This document shows, in pieces, positions 11,428-24,479 of a stretch of 64,000 nucleotides of DNA. Origin of the DNA: Macrolepiota albuminosa. Taxonomy: Eukaryota; Basidiomycota; Agaricomycetes; Agaricales; Agaricaceae. The stretch lies in assembly GCA_027475525.1 (NCBI GenBank), contig JAMWFC010000060.1, positions 558,001-622,000 of the forward strand, written 5' to 3'. Position numbers and translations under genes: made by a program. The first letter of the stretch is position 1. Each line of letters opens with the position of its first letter. The notes under the pieces are model-generated. The model was given only the letters and a program-made list of their open reading frames with translations. It did not search any database and had not been told where the DNA came from.

Positions 11428-13745
11428 ATGGACACCCATCTCCTCCCCTCCCCTCACAGGCAGCACTTGCGCAGGAGAAGTGCTGATGTCGGTGGCCTCC
11501 ATCTCGCTGTTGAGAACACTGGCCATGGCCAGGGTTGGATGGGTGACTCGGGAGACGTCTTGTCGTATGTCTTGTTTTTTTTTTCACTCGCAGACTCGGT
11601 CCTCACCCATCTCAAGGACCAAGTTTGCTGAGCTACTGGTCGACATGTACACTTCCACGCTTCATGCGGTCAACGAACAAGGCTCAGATTTGTATGTATA
11701 TTTTCACTTTGTCCCTCCATGACTGGGTGTTCATTCGGTCCAGCATTCCTGCCGAGCTTCCGCCGGATACCCGGTCAAGACTCATTAAATCAATGGACAC
11801 CTGGGAGTTCGAGCCGCACAAGCTACCGGAAGAGGAGCTACTAGCGTGCACGTTAATCCTTTTCGAGGCGCTTTACCACATAGATGGTCTCGAGGAAGCC
11901 ATCGGTGTCTCAATGAGTACGTTATTTTCGGAGTCCTATACCCATTTTACCCCCCTCAGATCACTTATCTATCTGCTTCTAGAACAGATCACTCCATTCG
12001 TACACCACCTGCGTCGTATATATCGCCTCGAGAACTCGTATCACAACTTTGAGCACGCTCTCGATGTCCTCCAGGCAATCTACTACTACTTGCGAACCGC
12101 CGGGATGGTTCCTCCGTTGTCAATACTCCATGAACCGGGCCGGAAATGGCTTCACAAATCCGACCGCGGCGCGTTGATCACAAGTCTAGGCCTGCACGAT
12201 CTCTTTGTGCTTTACGTTGCAGCAATCGGACATGACGTTGGCCATCCGGGGTTCACCAACACGTTCATGGTCAGTCATTCAATTCATTCTTTCCCGTGAT
12301 CGGATTATTTATTGTTATACGTTATATGTTTTGCAGAAAAATGCATCAACACCGCTTTCCGAGGTGTATGATGGAAAATCGGCGCTTGAGCAGATGCATT
12401 CACAACTATTGCTGCGTGTGATGAGGTATCATGGACTGGGAGTCGTGCTTGATCATCCCAAGTCCGGGTTGCATACGCGGCGCTTGCTCTGGGAAACCAT
12501 TCTTGCGACGGATATGAGTGTGCATGATTTGTTCATGAAGAATTTGAGTGGGGTGATCAATGGACAGACTGGATCATTGTTTTTCCGACGGTCTATCACC
12601 TGCCAGACTCTCATGAAGTGTGCGGACATCAGCAATCCCGTGCGTTTCATTTCATGCATTCGGTTATACTTGGACGATCAGCTGAATTTTGTCGGTTACC
12701 TAGAGTCGTCCGTATCATGTTGCGAAACACTGGGCTTCCGCGTTGATGGAAGAATGGTCCTCCCAGGCCCTCTATGAGAAATTTTTGGATCTCCCGACGA
12801 CCGTGCAATCGAACGATTCTCCAGTCAACGAAGCAAACGCTCAAGTGTTTTTCATTGACAAATTCGCAAAACCTCTTCTCGACCTCACGACTCAGGCTAT
12901 CCCAGGTACGTCTACTCCAAGCGTTGCAATGCAATTTGTTCTTACCTCATGGTTACGTGTACGTAGAAATGAAGATCTTCGCAGATCAATGTACAACCAA
13001 CCTACGAACATGGAGAAAAAGGCTAAAAAGTCTTCAAACCAGCCAAAACGAGCGCGATAACCAATCATCGACAACTCCACGACACCCCGAAGACTTTATG
13101 ACTGCATTTCCGCTCACTCTTCCACCAGCGCATCGCATCCTACACCTTGACGATCAAGAATCTACACCTCCATGGTCAAGTCCAAGTGCACCTTACTCTC
13201 GTTCGTCTGAATCATCTTCATCCACATCAGACTCGGGCCTATGCTCCCCATCAGGCTCTGTCACTTCGTTCTTTTCGCCTGCCTCTGACTCCTCGTCTAA
13301 CCACTCGCATTCGCGTTCTTACTCTCACTCAAATTCGTACTCTCACCCAAACTCGAACTCGAACTCGAACTCGAACTCACACTCACACTCAAACTTTCAT
13401 CCGCACTTGAACCAAAATCACAACCACCAGCCCCGCCCACCCTCGAGCATAGGCGGCTCCAGCATCCTCGGTCCCCTCCCTCCCCCAGCCTCCGCCTCCG
13501 AAGGACACGCGGCCATCCGTGCAGCTGGAAAGCTGGGGATACGAAAACAGAGGAGTTTGAATAGAAATTCGTGGTCGCCTTGTATGTCGCCCCTGACCCC
13601 GCCCTCGTCGGCGGTGGTGAGGACTTTGCTGGTGACGCCGCCTATGAATGTTAATGGGGTTAATGGGGTGGGATTGGGGCCGGTTTCGCAGAGCAGGATC
13701 GTGGTAGGTCCGATTTTGGTCGGGGAGGGGTTGAGGAAGACGTGA
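11428..13745 (+). CDS. Class I 3',5'-cyclic-nucleotide phosphodiesterase
   Basis: Exons 11428-11556 (5' end tentative), 11594-11691, 11744-11916, 11983-12269, 12337-12639, 12704-12905 and 12967-13745 join in phase to 656 aa. The catalytic domain (residues ~125-420) shows the PDEase I metal-site motifs: YHNFEHALDV, then GHDVGHPGFTN (the HD-x2-H-x4-N signature), and CADISNP with the second metal Asp. It should hydrolyse cAMP and/or cGMP, setting the tone of cAMP-PKA signalling for growth and mating. The ~220-residue C-terminal tail is low-complexity Ser/Pro and contains a His/Ser/Asn tract near 13300-13430. Exon 1 relies on a weak donor (GAC/GTCTTG) and an in-frame Met (MDTHLLPS); an upstream Met at 11134 is possible. 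The core from 11594 on is reliable. Confidence 0.88.
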
Positions 13746-14416
13746 GGCGGGAGGGAGGTGGGATGAGGTGATGAGTGATGTTGTATGGAAGGATGCTGCA
13801 CTGGGGCTATCCTTCCTTCCCCTCCTTTCGTTTCATTGGTTTCTGAATTGGACTTGGACATGCTTGATGAATGGGTGGACTGGGTCGTACTTTGGGGTGA
13901 ACTTGAGACACAGGGCGGCAGGTTCCTGGCAGAACGCTATGCACTGCATACTACTGTCCTGAGCTTGGACTTGTAGGTGTAGGGCCTGCCTGGTGTCGCC
14001 ACTCCATCGCTTCTCCCGGATGAGTTCCCCAATGTCTACACCGCCTCGGCTCTCCCTCCGTATGTTCCAATCTTTTTTTGTTTCAATAGTCGATTCCATA
14101 CCATCTGTCTGCCTCCCTCCGTCTCAGCAATCGGGACCAATTTTGTAGCTCTTCTTTCCTCGATTTTATGGAATTTATGTCGTGTACCTCTCTGACTGTA
14201 TGAATAGCGCCTACGATTTCTTTTCTTTTTACTTGGTCTTTTTTTGGTTGATTTATTAGTTTTACTCGTTTATACAGCTGCACTTGATTTGTTACCCTTA
14301 TAATAGCAGCGTTTATCAATCATTTTGGTTCCAATTTCAGTTGCTGTTAGAAAAGGCCACGTGGGGCACCGAGTGAGGGGCTAGTCTCGGCTATGCGCGA
14401 GAGTCTGGCCTGAGAT
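13746..14416. other. Intergenic region between PDE and SEC24
   Basis: Contains the PDE 3' UTR and the SEC24 promoter (both genes read rightwards). A poly-pyrimidine stretch lies at about 14060-14250. Nothing else seen. Confidence 0.4.
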
Positions 14417-17400
14417 ATGTACGCTCACTCTAACCATATACCTCAGCCTCCACACAGTGCCGGTCTCAAGTACCAGGGTATGCGTTGACTAATCTCTTAC
14501 CGAAATTAGGGCTTATTGCTGCAGGATTACGGCCGCGAATCGATGCGAACCAGGTCCCATCTCCCGTACAGCTAGTCGAAGAAGACCGGTTGAAATGGGA
14601 GGGTCAGGTGTATATGACTCTTCCAGGAAATAACGTGCCCGTGTCTACATCTGATTTCACTGCTATAGATCAGGGTGTGTTCTTATCCTCCGTCTGTCCT
14701 GAGTGTCTGGATATCAATAACTGAAGTGGAATATTTGCTTCCGTGTGTCAAGGCAGCGCCTCACCGAAATTCGCTCGTGTCACGACGTGGAGATTTCCTT
14801 ACTCGTCGCGTCTGGCTTCTGACTGCGCAATACCACTGGCTGCTGTGTTTCAGCCCTTTGCTGAACTCGATCCGGCGGAGGAACCCGTTCCGTTGGTGTA
14901 TACGGGAGAGGCGGGACCTCCGCGTTGTGAACGATGTCGTGCGTACATCAATCCGTGGTCTTTGTTGGCATCCAGTGGGACGCGGTGGAGATGCAACCTA
15001 TGTAGTCACGAAACAGAAGGTGAGTGAGTCTTCGTGTGCACTCTGAGCCCTCAAAGTATATCATTGATTCTTCACCCAGTCTCCGCAGAGTACTTTGACA
15101 GCCTCGATAGAAATCCAACGCGTTTGGATGACAAAGAACATCCTGAGCTCACGAAGGGTACTGTCGATTTCGTCGTCCCGGAGGAGTATTGGGCAATCAA
15201 CCCACCACAAGGTCTGACCGTGCCATATCATACCCACCAACCACGAAGGACAGGCTCACGTCCCCCTGAACCTATGAGGTACATCTTCGCGTTTGATGTG
15301 TCCCGCGAGGCCGTGCAGCTTGGTTTCCTCCGCTCAGCTTGCGCGTGTGTCTCCCGAATACTATTCGGCGGGACATCTGCAGACGACGCGCCTCTCGACG
15401 CGTGTTTTCCGCCTGAATGCAGTGTCGCGTTCCTAACTTATGACTCAACGATACATTTTTATGATCTCTCAGTACGTTTGCATCATTCCGTTCACGCCGT
15501 CAGGTTTATATCCATTCAGACAGATCCAGTGAGAATGTTGGTTGTTTCGGATATTGAGGAAGTGTTCGTACCCCTGCAGCGCGGTCTTTTTGTGAACCCT
15601 GTACAACGTCGGTATGCCTTATACTGCAGATTTCTTGACATGGTTTACACGCTCCTCTAGGGAAACCCTCAAGTCTTTCTTAGAGACATTACCTACCCGT
15701 TTTCAGAATGGCCCGCTCTCAGAAGCCGCCCTTGGTTCTCTCCTCCGTTGTTGTCACGCTTCCCTCGTGAGTAGCGTCGCTGAATTACCGGTAGCCTTTC
15801 TTATATCACGCAAAGGCAGGATATGGTGGTCAAGTTTTCGTATTTACGGGTACAATACCCACCGTCGGAATAGGACAACTCATAGGCCAGCCGAATGAGA
15901 CCGACCTTTTTGAAACAGATAAAGAACGAAGGCTGTATCAGCCTCGTGATAATGCGTGGATTGAGATTGGGCAGGATTGTGCAGCAGATGGGATTGGTGT
16001 ACATATGATTCTGGCGCCCATCAAATACATGGACGTAGGATCTATCGGTATGATTGCTCTCTATCGCGCTAGTAAAAAAAGATCCTCACATAAACCTTTA
16101 GGTATTGTCGCCTCGTTGACAGGTGGAGATCTGCTTTATCACCCTCGCTATGACCCATCACGAGATGAGGTCGTGTTAGAGTCACAACTACAGCGTATTA
16201 TGCGGCGTACGCAGGGCTACAACTGTGTCATGCGAATACGATCTTCACATGGTGCTTTCCCCTTCATCACTTCCCCCTCACTACTGCCTCTGATCATTCC
16301 TGTTTTCTGTTTATTTGTTCAGGTATTAACGTAACGAAAACTCACTACGGTAACTTTTACCAAACCTCCTCGACTACCCTCGAATTTGGCGTCCTCGATG
16401 CGGACAAAGCCATCTCTGTCGTCCTAGAGCACTCCGGTCACACGCTCTCTTCGCGAGACCTCGTTCACCTGCAATGTTCCTTGCTCTACACCACGATTTC
16501 GGGCGAACGGAGAGCACGAATATGTAACCTTGCTTTGCAGGTGGCCGAGTTGGCCGGGAACGTGTTCCAGTCTGCTGATTTGGATACGACGGTTTGCCAT
16601 ATGGCTCGAGAAGGTATTTTTTAAACTATCTATCCATGTTGTGGGGAAGGGCTGGTTTTGACCTTTTCTGCATTTTAGCATTAGCCAATCGCACGAGGCA
16701 AAAGATGTCCATTGTCAGGGAGGAGTTGACGGAGAAGTGTGGATCTTTGTTGCTAGGGTATCGCAAGAATTGTGCGGCTGCTTCGAGAATTGATCTGGTT
16801 TGTATACTCCTTCGTATATGGGTGCCATCCATGCATTTATATAATGTTTCTTCAGTTGATCTTACCCGAAGTCTACAAAACTTTACCATCGTACATTCTC
16901 GCTCTGGCCAAGAGTAAACCTTTTAAAGGTCTGTTGATCCCCTTGTCCACTTTTAACATCCATGTTGAACAGTGTACACCAGGGCTACATGTCTCATCTG
17001 ACGTCCGAAACTACCACGCCCACCGGATGAATTCAATGCCCATCCGCTCCCTAATACATTATATCTACCCTCAACTCATGGCTCTTCATGATCTCGAGGA
17101 CGACGCCGCGCTACCCAACGATGCTGGGTCCGCCCGCATACGTCTCCCTAGTGTCATGCGCAGCTCCCATATGTTCATGGAAGCCGACGGCATATACCTG
17201 ATTGGTACGTGCATCGCATTACTCACCTTAGCATGATTCTCTGAAATCAACACCTCCAGACAACGAAGAGTTATCCATCTTTTGGATTGGTCATAGCGTC
17301 TCTTCGCAGCTTCTCATAGATTTATTCGGAGTAGGTGATATAATGGCACTGAATCCAAAGATGGTGAGCGACTGTTCCTTATTATTGTTATAGCTCCCTC

Positions 17401-17799
17401 ATTACATCCGTCTAAAAGCGGTTACCGATGCTGAATACGCGCCTGTCAAATCAAGTCAAGAATATCCTGGACAAACGTCGACTACGTCGGGGGCGGATCA
17501 CCACAGTCCTGATCGCCCGGCAGAACCTCGATGCTACCGAGCTCGAATTCAGCGATATGCTTGTGGAGGACCAGAATAACGGCAACTTGTCATATACGGA
17601 CTGTAAGCCCTTACTCAGTCTCTTGCCAGAACAGATTTTGATGTTGTCTTGCAGACCTTGCTCTGGTGCACAAACAGATAACTAACGTAGTATGTAATCA
17701 ACACAGTTTACTTTTTCTTATCTCATGAATCTCTTCCAGCTGCGAAATGGAGGCTCTTTATCAGGTGTCTCGAGTATGCGGGGTGGATCTCCTTGGTAG
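14417..17799 (+). CDS. SEC24: COPII coat cargo adaptor Sec24
   Basis: Sixteen exons join without a phase error to 845 aa: 14417-14477, 14525-14674, 14753-15019, 15080-15471, 15520-15611, 15661-15766, 15816-16047, 16102-16251, 16323-16613, 16679-16797, 16856-16928, 16983-17204, 17260-17363, 17419-17602, 17655-17689, 17740-17799. The zinc finger is CERC-x18-CNLC (exon 3), followed by the trunk domain starting RYIFAFDVS, the beta-sandwich and helical parts ([17 protein letters not shown]), and the gelsolin-like end with [12 protein letters not shown] and [13 protein letters not shown]. Sec24 pairs with Sec23, binds cargo signals and builds COPII vesicles at ER exit sites. The N-terminal Pro/Gln-rich leader is short compared with yeast. 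The gene appears intact and single-copy here. Confidence 0.95.
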
Positions 17800-18302
17800 T
17801 ATCATTACGATTTTTTTTTCCATATTAGACAAGGGCGATTTCAGTTTTGGTTTGAATTGCATGGAATGCCTGGATGCACGAGTCAGAAGTGGGACAACGA
17901 AAACCAAGTCAGGCCTGCTATAATTACTGAAAAAGGTGCCGCCGTATTGTTGATATTTTTACCCAGATATCTGTATACATCAGTTGGTTGCAAGGACACG
18001 TACGTCCTCACTGCAAAGAGTATTTTGAGTTTGAACCCTTCACTAGGTGCCACGCTCGAGAGTGCAAGATGAAACGAATAAATCAAGATTTTGGGCAATG
18101 AAATTCTTGGTCTTGAGGCATGGCATACGCAGGCACGAAGAGAGAAAGAAAGGAAAAGATTTAAAAGAACTACGGGAAAACGTAATGTAAGTCATTACTG
18201 AAGAGAAGAGTAAGGCAAAGCATAACGAAGCAGATGCGGTATCAAATGAGAACAACCCAATCATATCAAGAACGAAGCGGGGTAAACGTATTAGGACAAA
18301 GT
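17800..18302. other. Convergent intergenic region SEC24 / NUM1-like
   Basis: 3' flanks of two convergent genes. A short open frame (17857-18072) has no recognisable domain. Nothing else seen. Confidence 0.4.
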
Positions 18303-21300
18303 CTATTCTGTTGCCATTGGTATAGGTTTGCGAGATCGTCGTGAGCCAAAGCGAAGTTTTCCATCATCCCCGCGACCCCAGGAAAATATACCTCCATCGT
18401 TTGAACGAACGCTGCCTGCCCGAGAGCGGAATGACCATGCCGAAGGAGATATGGGGCGAGCTGGATGATCCTGACCGACAGGCTCTAGATTATCGCTACT
18501 TTGTTTACGTTGGTGGTGGTGATGGTGCTTGCCAGAGTGACCGACGGTGTGTCGGCCATCGCAACATGCGCGAACATTCTCTAGACCTTCATAACCCTCA
18601 TCAGACATGCCATCGCCGTGAAGCTCGAAATCAAGATCATCGTCTTCTTCCTGAGTCAAAACGTCGACAAATGACCTAGTCGGACTGTAGGGACTGTATG
18701 GACTTTCAGGGCCCCATCGAAGATACTCCGCTGCTGGGGTGTTAGAGCGTTTGCCTATTGATCCTCTGACTGATAGCTGAGAGCGGCTACGTTGACCGCG
18801 GGGTGTAGTATTCCATGTTTCGGCACCTCGAACACTTCGAACACTTCGTTGACTCCGTGGACTTGCATTGCGACGCCGCTCTTCATCCGTAATGACTTGA
18901 GTGAGGGGACTTTGAGGCATAGTCCCAACATTGCCAGGCGATGTAATGCTCATCGCAGTAGGGCGAGCAAGAAGATATTGCAGGGCCTAACAACCAAAGG
19001 TTTATAAATGCCACGTCAAGTCAAAAGGAAAGTAAGAACAGTACATTTAGCCAAATGTCGTGCCTCTCTTTGCTAGGTGCCGTAAATTTCATTTCTCGCT
19101 GTGGAGTAGACACGATGACACTGTACTGGTATACACCGGGCGGCATGGGGTTGGGATCCAATACCGATCGAACACTCTCAATGTATGCTATTGCGTATAT
19201 TCAGTGTGAATTCCCCAGGATTGCGAACTAAGAATACATACCACTCTTAGCACTAGACTCCGAGACGTTCGCAGATCCAGGATCTGCAGAACTCCAATAC
19301 AATGTCCTCGTATACGGGTGAACCCAAAAGAACCTCTTGTGCCTGGTGGTACCATGGCCTTTGCCAATTGTACGGCGAGTGTACTTGTATAGGAACTCGC
19401 CGATCATGGTTTGCGTGATTGCATGAATAACCGCTGGGTCCGTGTGTACCCGAGGCGTCATGTCCGCGGTTATATCCACCGTCCTGTTGGGCGTGACGGG
19501 GTCAAGAGGCGTCTCTTGAGGGCGGAAATGCTCAGACGACATAGACGAGCGAGGCGAAGCCACGCTGCGCTCCGAGATGAGGGAGGTCTGTGAAAACTGT
19601 CTTCTGTCAACACGTTCGCGAGGACTCAACCAATTCAGAGTTCCAACTTGCGGTGAGGAGTATTGCGCATGGGCAGCTGCATTTGCCGCAGACCTGAAGC
19701 TGCTTGTCGAAGGTAGTGGACGGAGACCCGCTTGGGACGGAGGCATACTTGAACCGTGCTGGCGGACGTTGTACGTCCCCTTTCCAGGCACTGTGAGTAC
19801 CGACCCGAACGTTGGGGTTGTGGCGCGTTGGACGAGTTCTGGAGGTGGAGGCGACGATGGCCTAGGGGGCGGCATGTCACCTGTGCTTGAACCCGTCGGG
19901 ACCTTACGCTCGGGGATGAAATTTGGTGGGGGCATGCTGGAAGGAGGAGGCAATTTTGGTGGAGGGGGCAAAATCATCATCGGAGGTTTCGATCTGTCGA
20001 CTACTGTAAGCATAGTCGCTGTTGAAGGTACACGAGTCCGGGCTGCTTCGTCTGCCACAGATGAGATGGCCGATTCTAGAGACTGCCGCCTGTCAGTGAC
20101 TGAGGTTCGAGAGCGACCCAACACTCCGCTTGCCTCCCTTAGTATGCTTGAAAGCGGACCAGGGGTCCCAACGGGTATGGTAGCGGATGCAGGGCCTGCA
20201 AGTATTGCTGTTGATGTTGTTGATGTTGGTAACGGACCAGTCGTGGGGCCGGACGCAGCCTTCGACGGTGTAGGGGGCGGGATGAAGTGAAAGTGTTGGC
20301 CTGAAGTTGAGCCGACACGATAGAGCCCTGGATTTGTCACTGGAGTAGGCACTGGTGTTGGCGCGGGGGGCGGTGAAGGCTTCCACTCGTCAGTTTGGAT
20401 TGATATCTCCTTAACTTCAGGCTTGGGAAGGACAGGGGCTGGTACCATGACTTCAACAACGATGCGTTCTGGCTCAGGTCTCAAGTCTGCTGACACACTA
20501 GCATCCTCAAAGACGCGAGGAGGCGGGTTTAAGGCAGCATAATACGACGATGGACGACGACGAACACCGTCAACCGAGGCACTCGACGCATTACCATCAT
20601 GACTGGCTGTCATTCGCGAAGCCTTGATACTCTTGTCGTCATCTTCAGATTCAGAATACTCGTTGTCGGTCATGGTCATCACCGAGTGGAATTCCTCACG
20701 GCTCTCTGCACCAGATGGCGTATACATTGAGATGCTCTGCCGCGCGTCATGATAATCGTCCACATCCGTCTCAGTCTCAGCACCTGTCTCCGTCTCGTTT
20801 CCATTGTCTTCCTCGTCCTCATTGACTTCGGATGGATGATCAGCAAGGAATGGCCGTATGATAGTAGTATCACCGCTCGAAGAGCTACTGAACGACGTAT
20901 CGTACTGAGTGATAGTCGTACGACGACTTTCATCTCCAACGGGCAGGCCCACCCCGAGTTTTCTCATTTCAGGTCGCGAGAACACCGTATCCGATGTCTG
21001 AGCGTCGGCGTCGAAAGTGTCCTTGTGAATCGTCTGTGTTCCGACTTGAATAAGCACAGGAGGAGGAATAGGTTCTGGTTCTGGTTCGGGTTCAGGATCA
21101 GTGCCAACGTGGACCAAGAGCGGTGAAGGTGGCAACAGGGGCTCGAATGCATGTTGAGTGCCAACTTCAGCCATTTCCACGACAACCACATCTGTCTGTA
21201 TCTCCTGATGGATCATCAGCACTGCTGGAAGAGGCTCGAGGACAGCTTCAGACTCAGGTTCCACTTGAATAGCCATCTCCGTTGTCTCTGGCTTCACAGC

Positions 21301-23574
21301 AACTACAGGCTCTGGAACGAGTTCGGGTTCCGTCTGAGAAGCAGAATCGACCATGTTTACTGCTTGATGCATCTCCTCAATCTCACCAAGCAAGTCCTGG
21401 GTCTTCATCGGTGTACCCATTTCACCAAGCAGCTCGGTTGAAAGAACATCGGGCGCATCAACAAGGGAGGGTGGGCGTGCTTCCTTATATGGCACGCCAC
21501 CTCTTGAGCGTCGACCAACGGTACGACGGCCACGCGCAGAGCCACTGAGTGCTCGACGGAGAGGACTGCTGGTGTACGAAGATCCAATCGAAGGAACACG
21601 ACGTAAGACATTAGCGAAGACGGGATCCATGCCCTCAACACTAGTGACGCTCGCGCGATTGGAGTTGGTTTCCATGGGCGATGGAGATCGCGAAGGTGTA
21701 CCATGGCCTGAATGTGACTCTTCATCATTATTCTCGATTGGCTGTTTCTCCGGATTCCGTGAGCTGAAAATACTGTTTTCGTCTTCTTCTGGCTGACTAA
21801 AGCGGATAGGGATGGGAGGGACGGGAGGAGGTGAGTCATTCAAATCGTCGACATTGTACTCAGAAGCAGGGCTAGCAGTGGCCATGCCCAGTCTCTGCAT
21901 GAGAGAGATGTTGCCTCTTCCGCGGCCGCGGCCGCGTCCACGACCTCCGACTTTGAACGGGGTAAGTTTACGAGCCTTGCTCTTTTTACTGTCGGAAAGC
22001 TCCTCATCTTCGTCAACATCATCAACCCCGTCTTCTGTAAGCTCGGTGGGAAGGCCACTAGTCGACGTCGCCTCCAGCTTAGATCGGTATTCCATACGTA
22101 ATTGTTTCTCCCGGTTGAGTGTGCCCTTCAGAGTGTTGATCTGCCTGTGAGCATGGGCGAGTCGTTGTTGTAATGCTTCAACCTCATTGCTATGATTCGC
22201 GACTAAGAAAGGCGGGCGAATAGGTGAAGCATCAGGTGTTTCATCAAAGTCGCCCAAGTCCTCATCATAGAGCAGGCTGGAATCCATCTTGCGTCTATTT
22301 GTCGAAGCACCACCAGTGAAAAGATCGCCATCTCCGTTATCACCAGCCGGTGTAAGAAGACCATCGCTATTAACTCCCCCATTCGGCGTAAGCGGAGACC
22401 CAAAGCGAGGGAAGCGTCGGCTGGCCTTGACCACTTCATTCTTGAGATTATCAATTGTTTGTTGGAGGTCAGACTTGTCGCGCGCAAGACCTGCAGCGTG
22501 CCTGCGTGCTTGAGCAATATCTGTTTCATGCTTTGCCTTGGTTTCTTGTATGAGTGTTGCAAGACGTTCGGATTCATTTTTATACTGATCACTAGCCTCG
22601 CGGGATGCTGCAAGGAGCTTGGTAAGACGTTTCTGCTCGCCTTCAAGTCGTTGAGTCGAAACCTGGTAATCGCTGAGTTGGGTATGGAGTTCTTGAATTT
22701 TGACTTCGAGATTCCAGTTTTCCTCCTTGTACTTATCTTAAAACGGTGACGTGACGTTATTGATCAACCTTGGATCAAGAAACCGAAACACCATACCCGA
22801 GCTTTGTTCTTGTTGCCTCAACGCTGTTCGAAGAGCTTCGACAGTTTTATCGGCATCGTCTTTCTCCTCTTTCATGTCCTGAATAGCCTTGTCACGCTCT
22901 CCAAGCAAGCTTTGCAATCGGCGAACTTCAGTCAGCAACCCACTACCAATTTCGAAAGCAAATTCTGTTATGGCCAGATAAAGTAACTGTCATTATGTAC
23001 GCGGAACGAATACGTACCAACATCGTCGGCACGATGGGCGGCGTTCTTTGCCCTTCTAGACTGGGCTGCCGATGTGCCGGCAGATGGCTTCGATCGCTCA
23101 GGTTCTTCCCGAGGTAATTCAGTAAAGGCAAAAGAGGGTGAAGGCATCTTGTCATTGAGACCTTTCTGTCAATATCATAGCTGTAAATAAACACGTTGTT
23201 CTGTATTTTTGAGGACGACACACCTTCGAGCTACCAAAGGCGGTAGAAAGTTGGGCATTCTCGCTATCCCATACGAGCATAGTGTCTGCCAGTTCATGGT
23301 ATCTTTCGCGTGCAGAGGTATCAACGGCATCATCTTCTGCCTTTTCTGCCTCAAGTTCTTGCAGCTGCCGAATGCGCTCCTCAAGCTCCACTCGCTGGGC
23401 CAGAACCCGCTGCCCTAAAGTCGCCGCTTGTTGAAGCTGCTTTTCCTTGTTGTCAAGAATGGATTGGAGATGAAATTTCATGTCGCCTGCGGATGAGAAA
23501 GGAACGCTAGGGGCCGAAAAGTCGGGCATAGGAGGCAAGACGGGAGGGCCGTCTGACGAGGAAGCCATGGCCAC
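18303..23574 (-). CDS. NUM1/ApsA/Mcp5-like cortical PH-domain protein
   Basis: Exons 23574-23224, 23165-23018, 22964-22797, 22736-19242, 19187-19045 and 18986-18303 join in phase to 1662 aa (start may be the Met at 23568). Residues ~20-320 are coiled coil (for example QLQELEAEKAEDDAV, then long E/K/Q heptads). A long disordered acidic and Pro-rich middle follows. Near residue 1340 a PH domain of the Mcp5/Num1 type begins (GEFLYKYTRR, RHKRFFWVHPYTRTLYW) and ends across exon 5-6 with RHDIWLNALQYLLARP. Family members anchor dynein (and in yeast mitochondria) at the cell cortex through PIP2 binding and drive nuclear migration. The middle holds several TQT-type motifs that could bind dynein light chain LC8 (see findings). 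A MITE lies ~110 bp upstream of the start. Confidence 0.92.
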
Positions 23575-23686
23575 AGATGGCGAGGCCCACCAAGCTCAAA
23601 TCCGCCAACCAAAAGCAACCCGAACAACGCGTTCTGCTCCAACTTCACACGGTCACGCGTACCTCCAAACATCCGAGGTCTCCAAG

Positions 23687-24103
23687 CACTGCTAGCACTG
23701 GAAAGTATTTTCATTGGAAAATGTACAAAAGAAACCTGTTATACCACTTCCATGTGGTGTTTACCCAAGAAATATGTAAGCATTTTCTCACCAAAATATT
23801 TAGAAAAATGTTTATCTTTTTCTCAACTGTTTTACAAGGAAAAATGTCACCTTTTGCCACTGTTTTTCTGAAAAAATGCTGCTTTTTCACACTTTTTTCC
23901 TAAAAAATGCACTATTTCTAGAAAAAGGATGGTAAAAAGATAGTATTTTTCATTGGGAAAAAGTTGGGAAAAAGGTGAAAATTTTTCTAACTATTTTAGT
24001 GGGGAAATATTGATATATTTCTTGGGAAAAAACAATGTAGAAGTGGTATAACAGGTTTCTTTTGTACTTTTTCCAATAGAAATACTTTTCAGTGCCAGCA
24101 GTG
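23687..24103. mobile_element. MITE with CACTG termini and 3-bp TSD
   Basis: 417-bp element whose ends are inverted repeats of about 80 bp: both ends read CACTGCT(A/G)GCACTG inwards and stay similar through the stretch ending CCCAAGAAATAT. Flanks show AAG before 23687 and AAG after 24103, a 3-bp target duplication as made by CACTA/EnSpm-type transposases. The interior is AT-rich and lacks coding capacity, so the element is non-autonomous. It sits about 110 bp upstream of the NUM1-like start codon. Confidence 0.8.
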
Positions 24104-24479
24104 AAGCCATCCGAGCTCAATGCCCTCCGCGTCGTCCATAGCTTTTTCTGATGTGCAGAACAACCGCAACCTTCACGAACCACGTAAATCTCGAAGCTTG
24201 ATGCTTCATACCACCAATCAGTCTGTGATCAAGACACAGCTTCCAATTACATCCAACTTAACGTTCACCAACCGCCTCATTTGGATGTGGCCAACCCTCT
24301 GATCAACACTATAATGGGTCTCCTCCCCTTGCTCCAAGTTTTTTTTTTCTTTTTTTGGATTAGTGTTTGGTATGGTGGTGTAGTTGGCGCCATAGTCGCC
24401 TCCACTCCACTCGCAGGGCTGGTATCCTGGGATCGAAATCAGGATTTCCGTCAAAATCCAGCAAAACATGTCAGTCCGC
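24104..24479. other. Short unassigned stretch
   Basis: Sequence between the MITE and the first LINE remnant. No gene seen; composition shifts from genic to CpG-poor repeat near 24300. The right end (about 24300 on) may belong to the LINE remnant. Confidence 0.3.

Noticed and set aside
19577..20290. 237-codon plus-strand open frame
   Set aside because: Lies wholly opposite the coding exon of the NUM1-like gene; low-complexity Gly/Val composition typical of a shadow frame.
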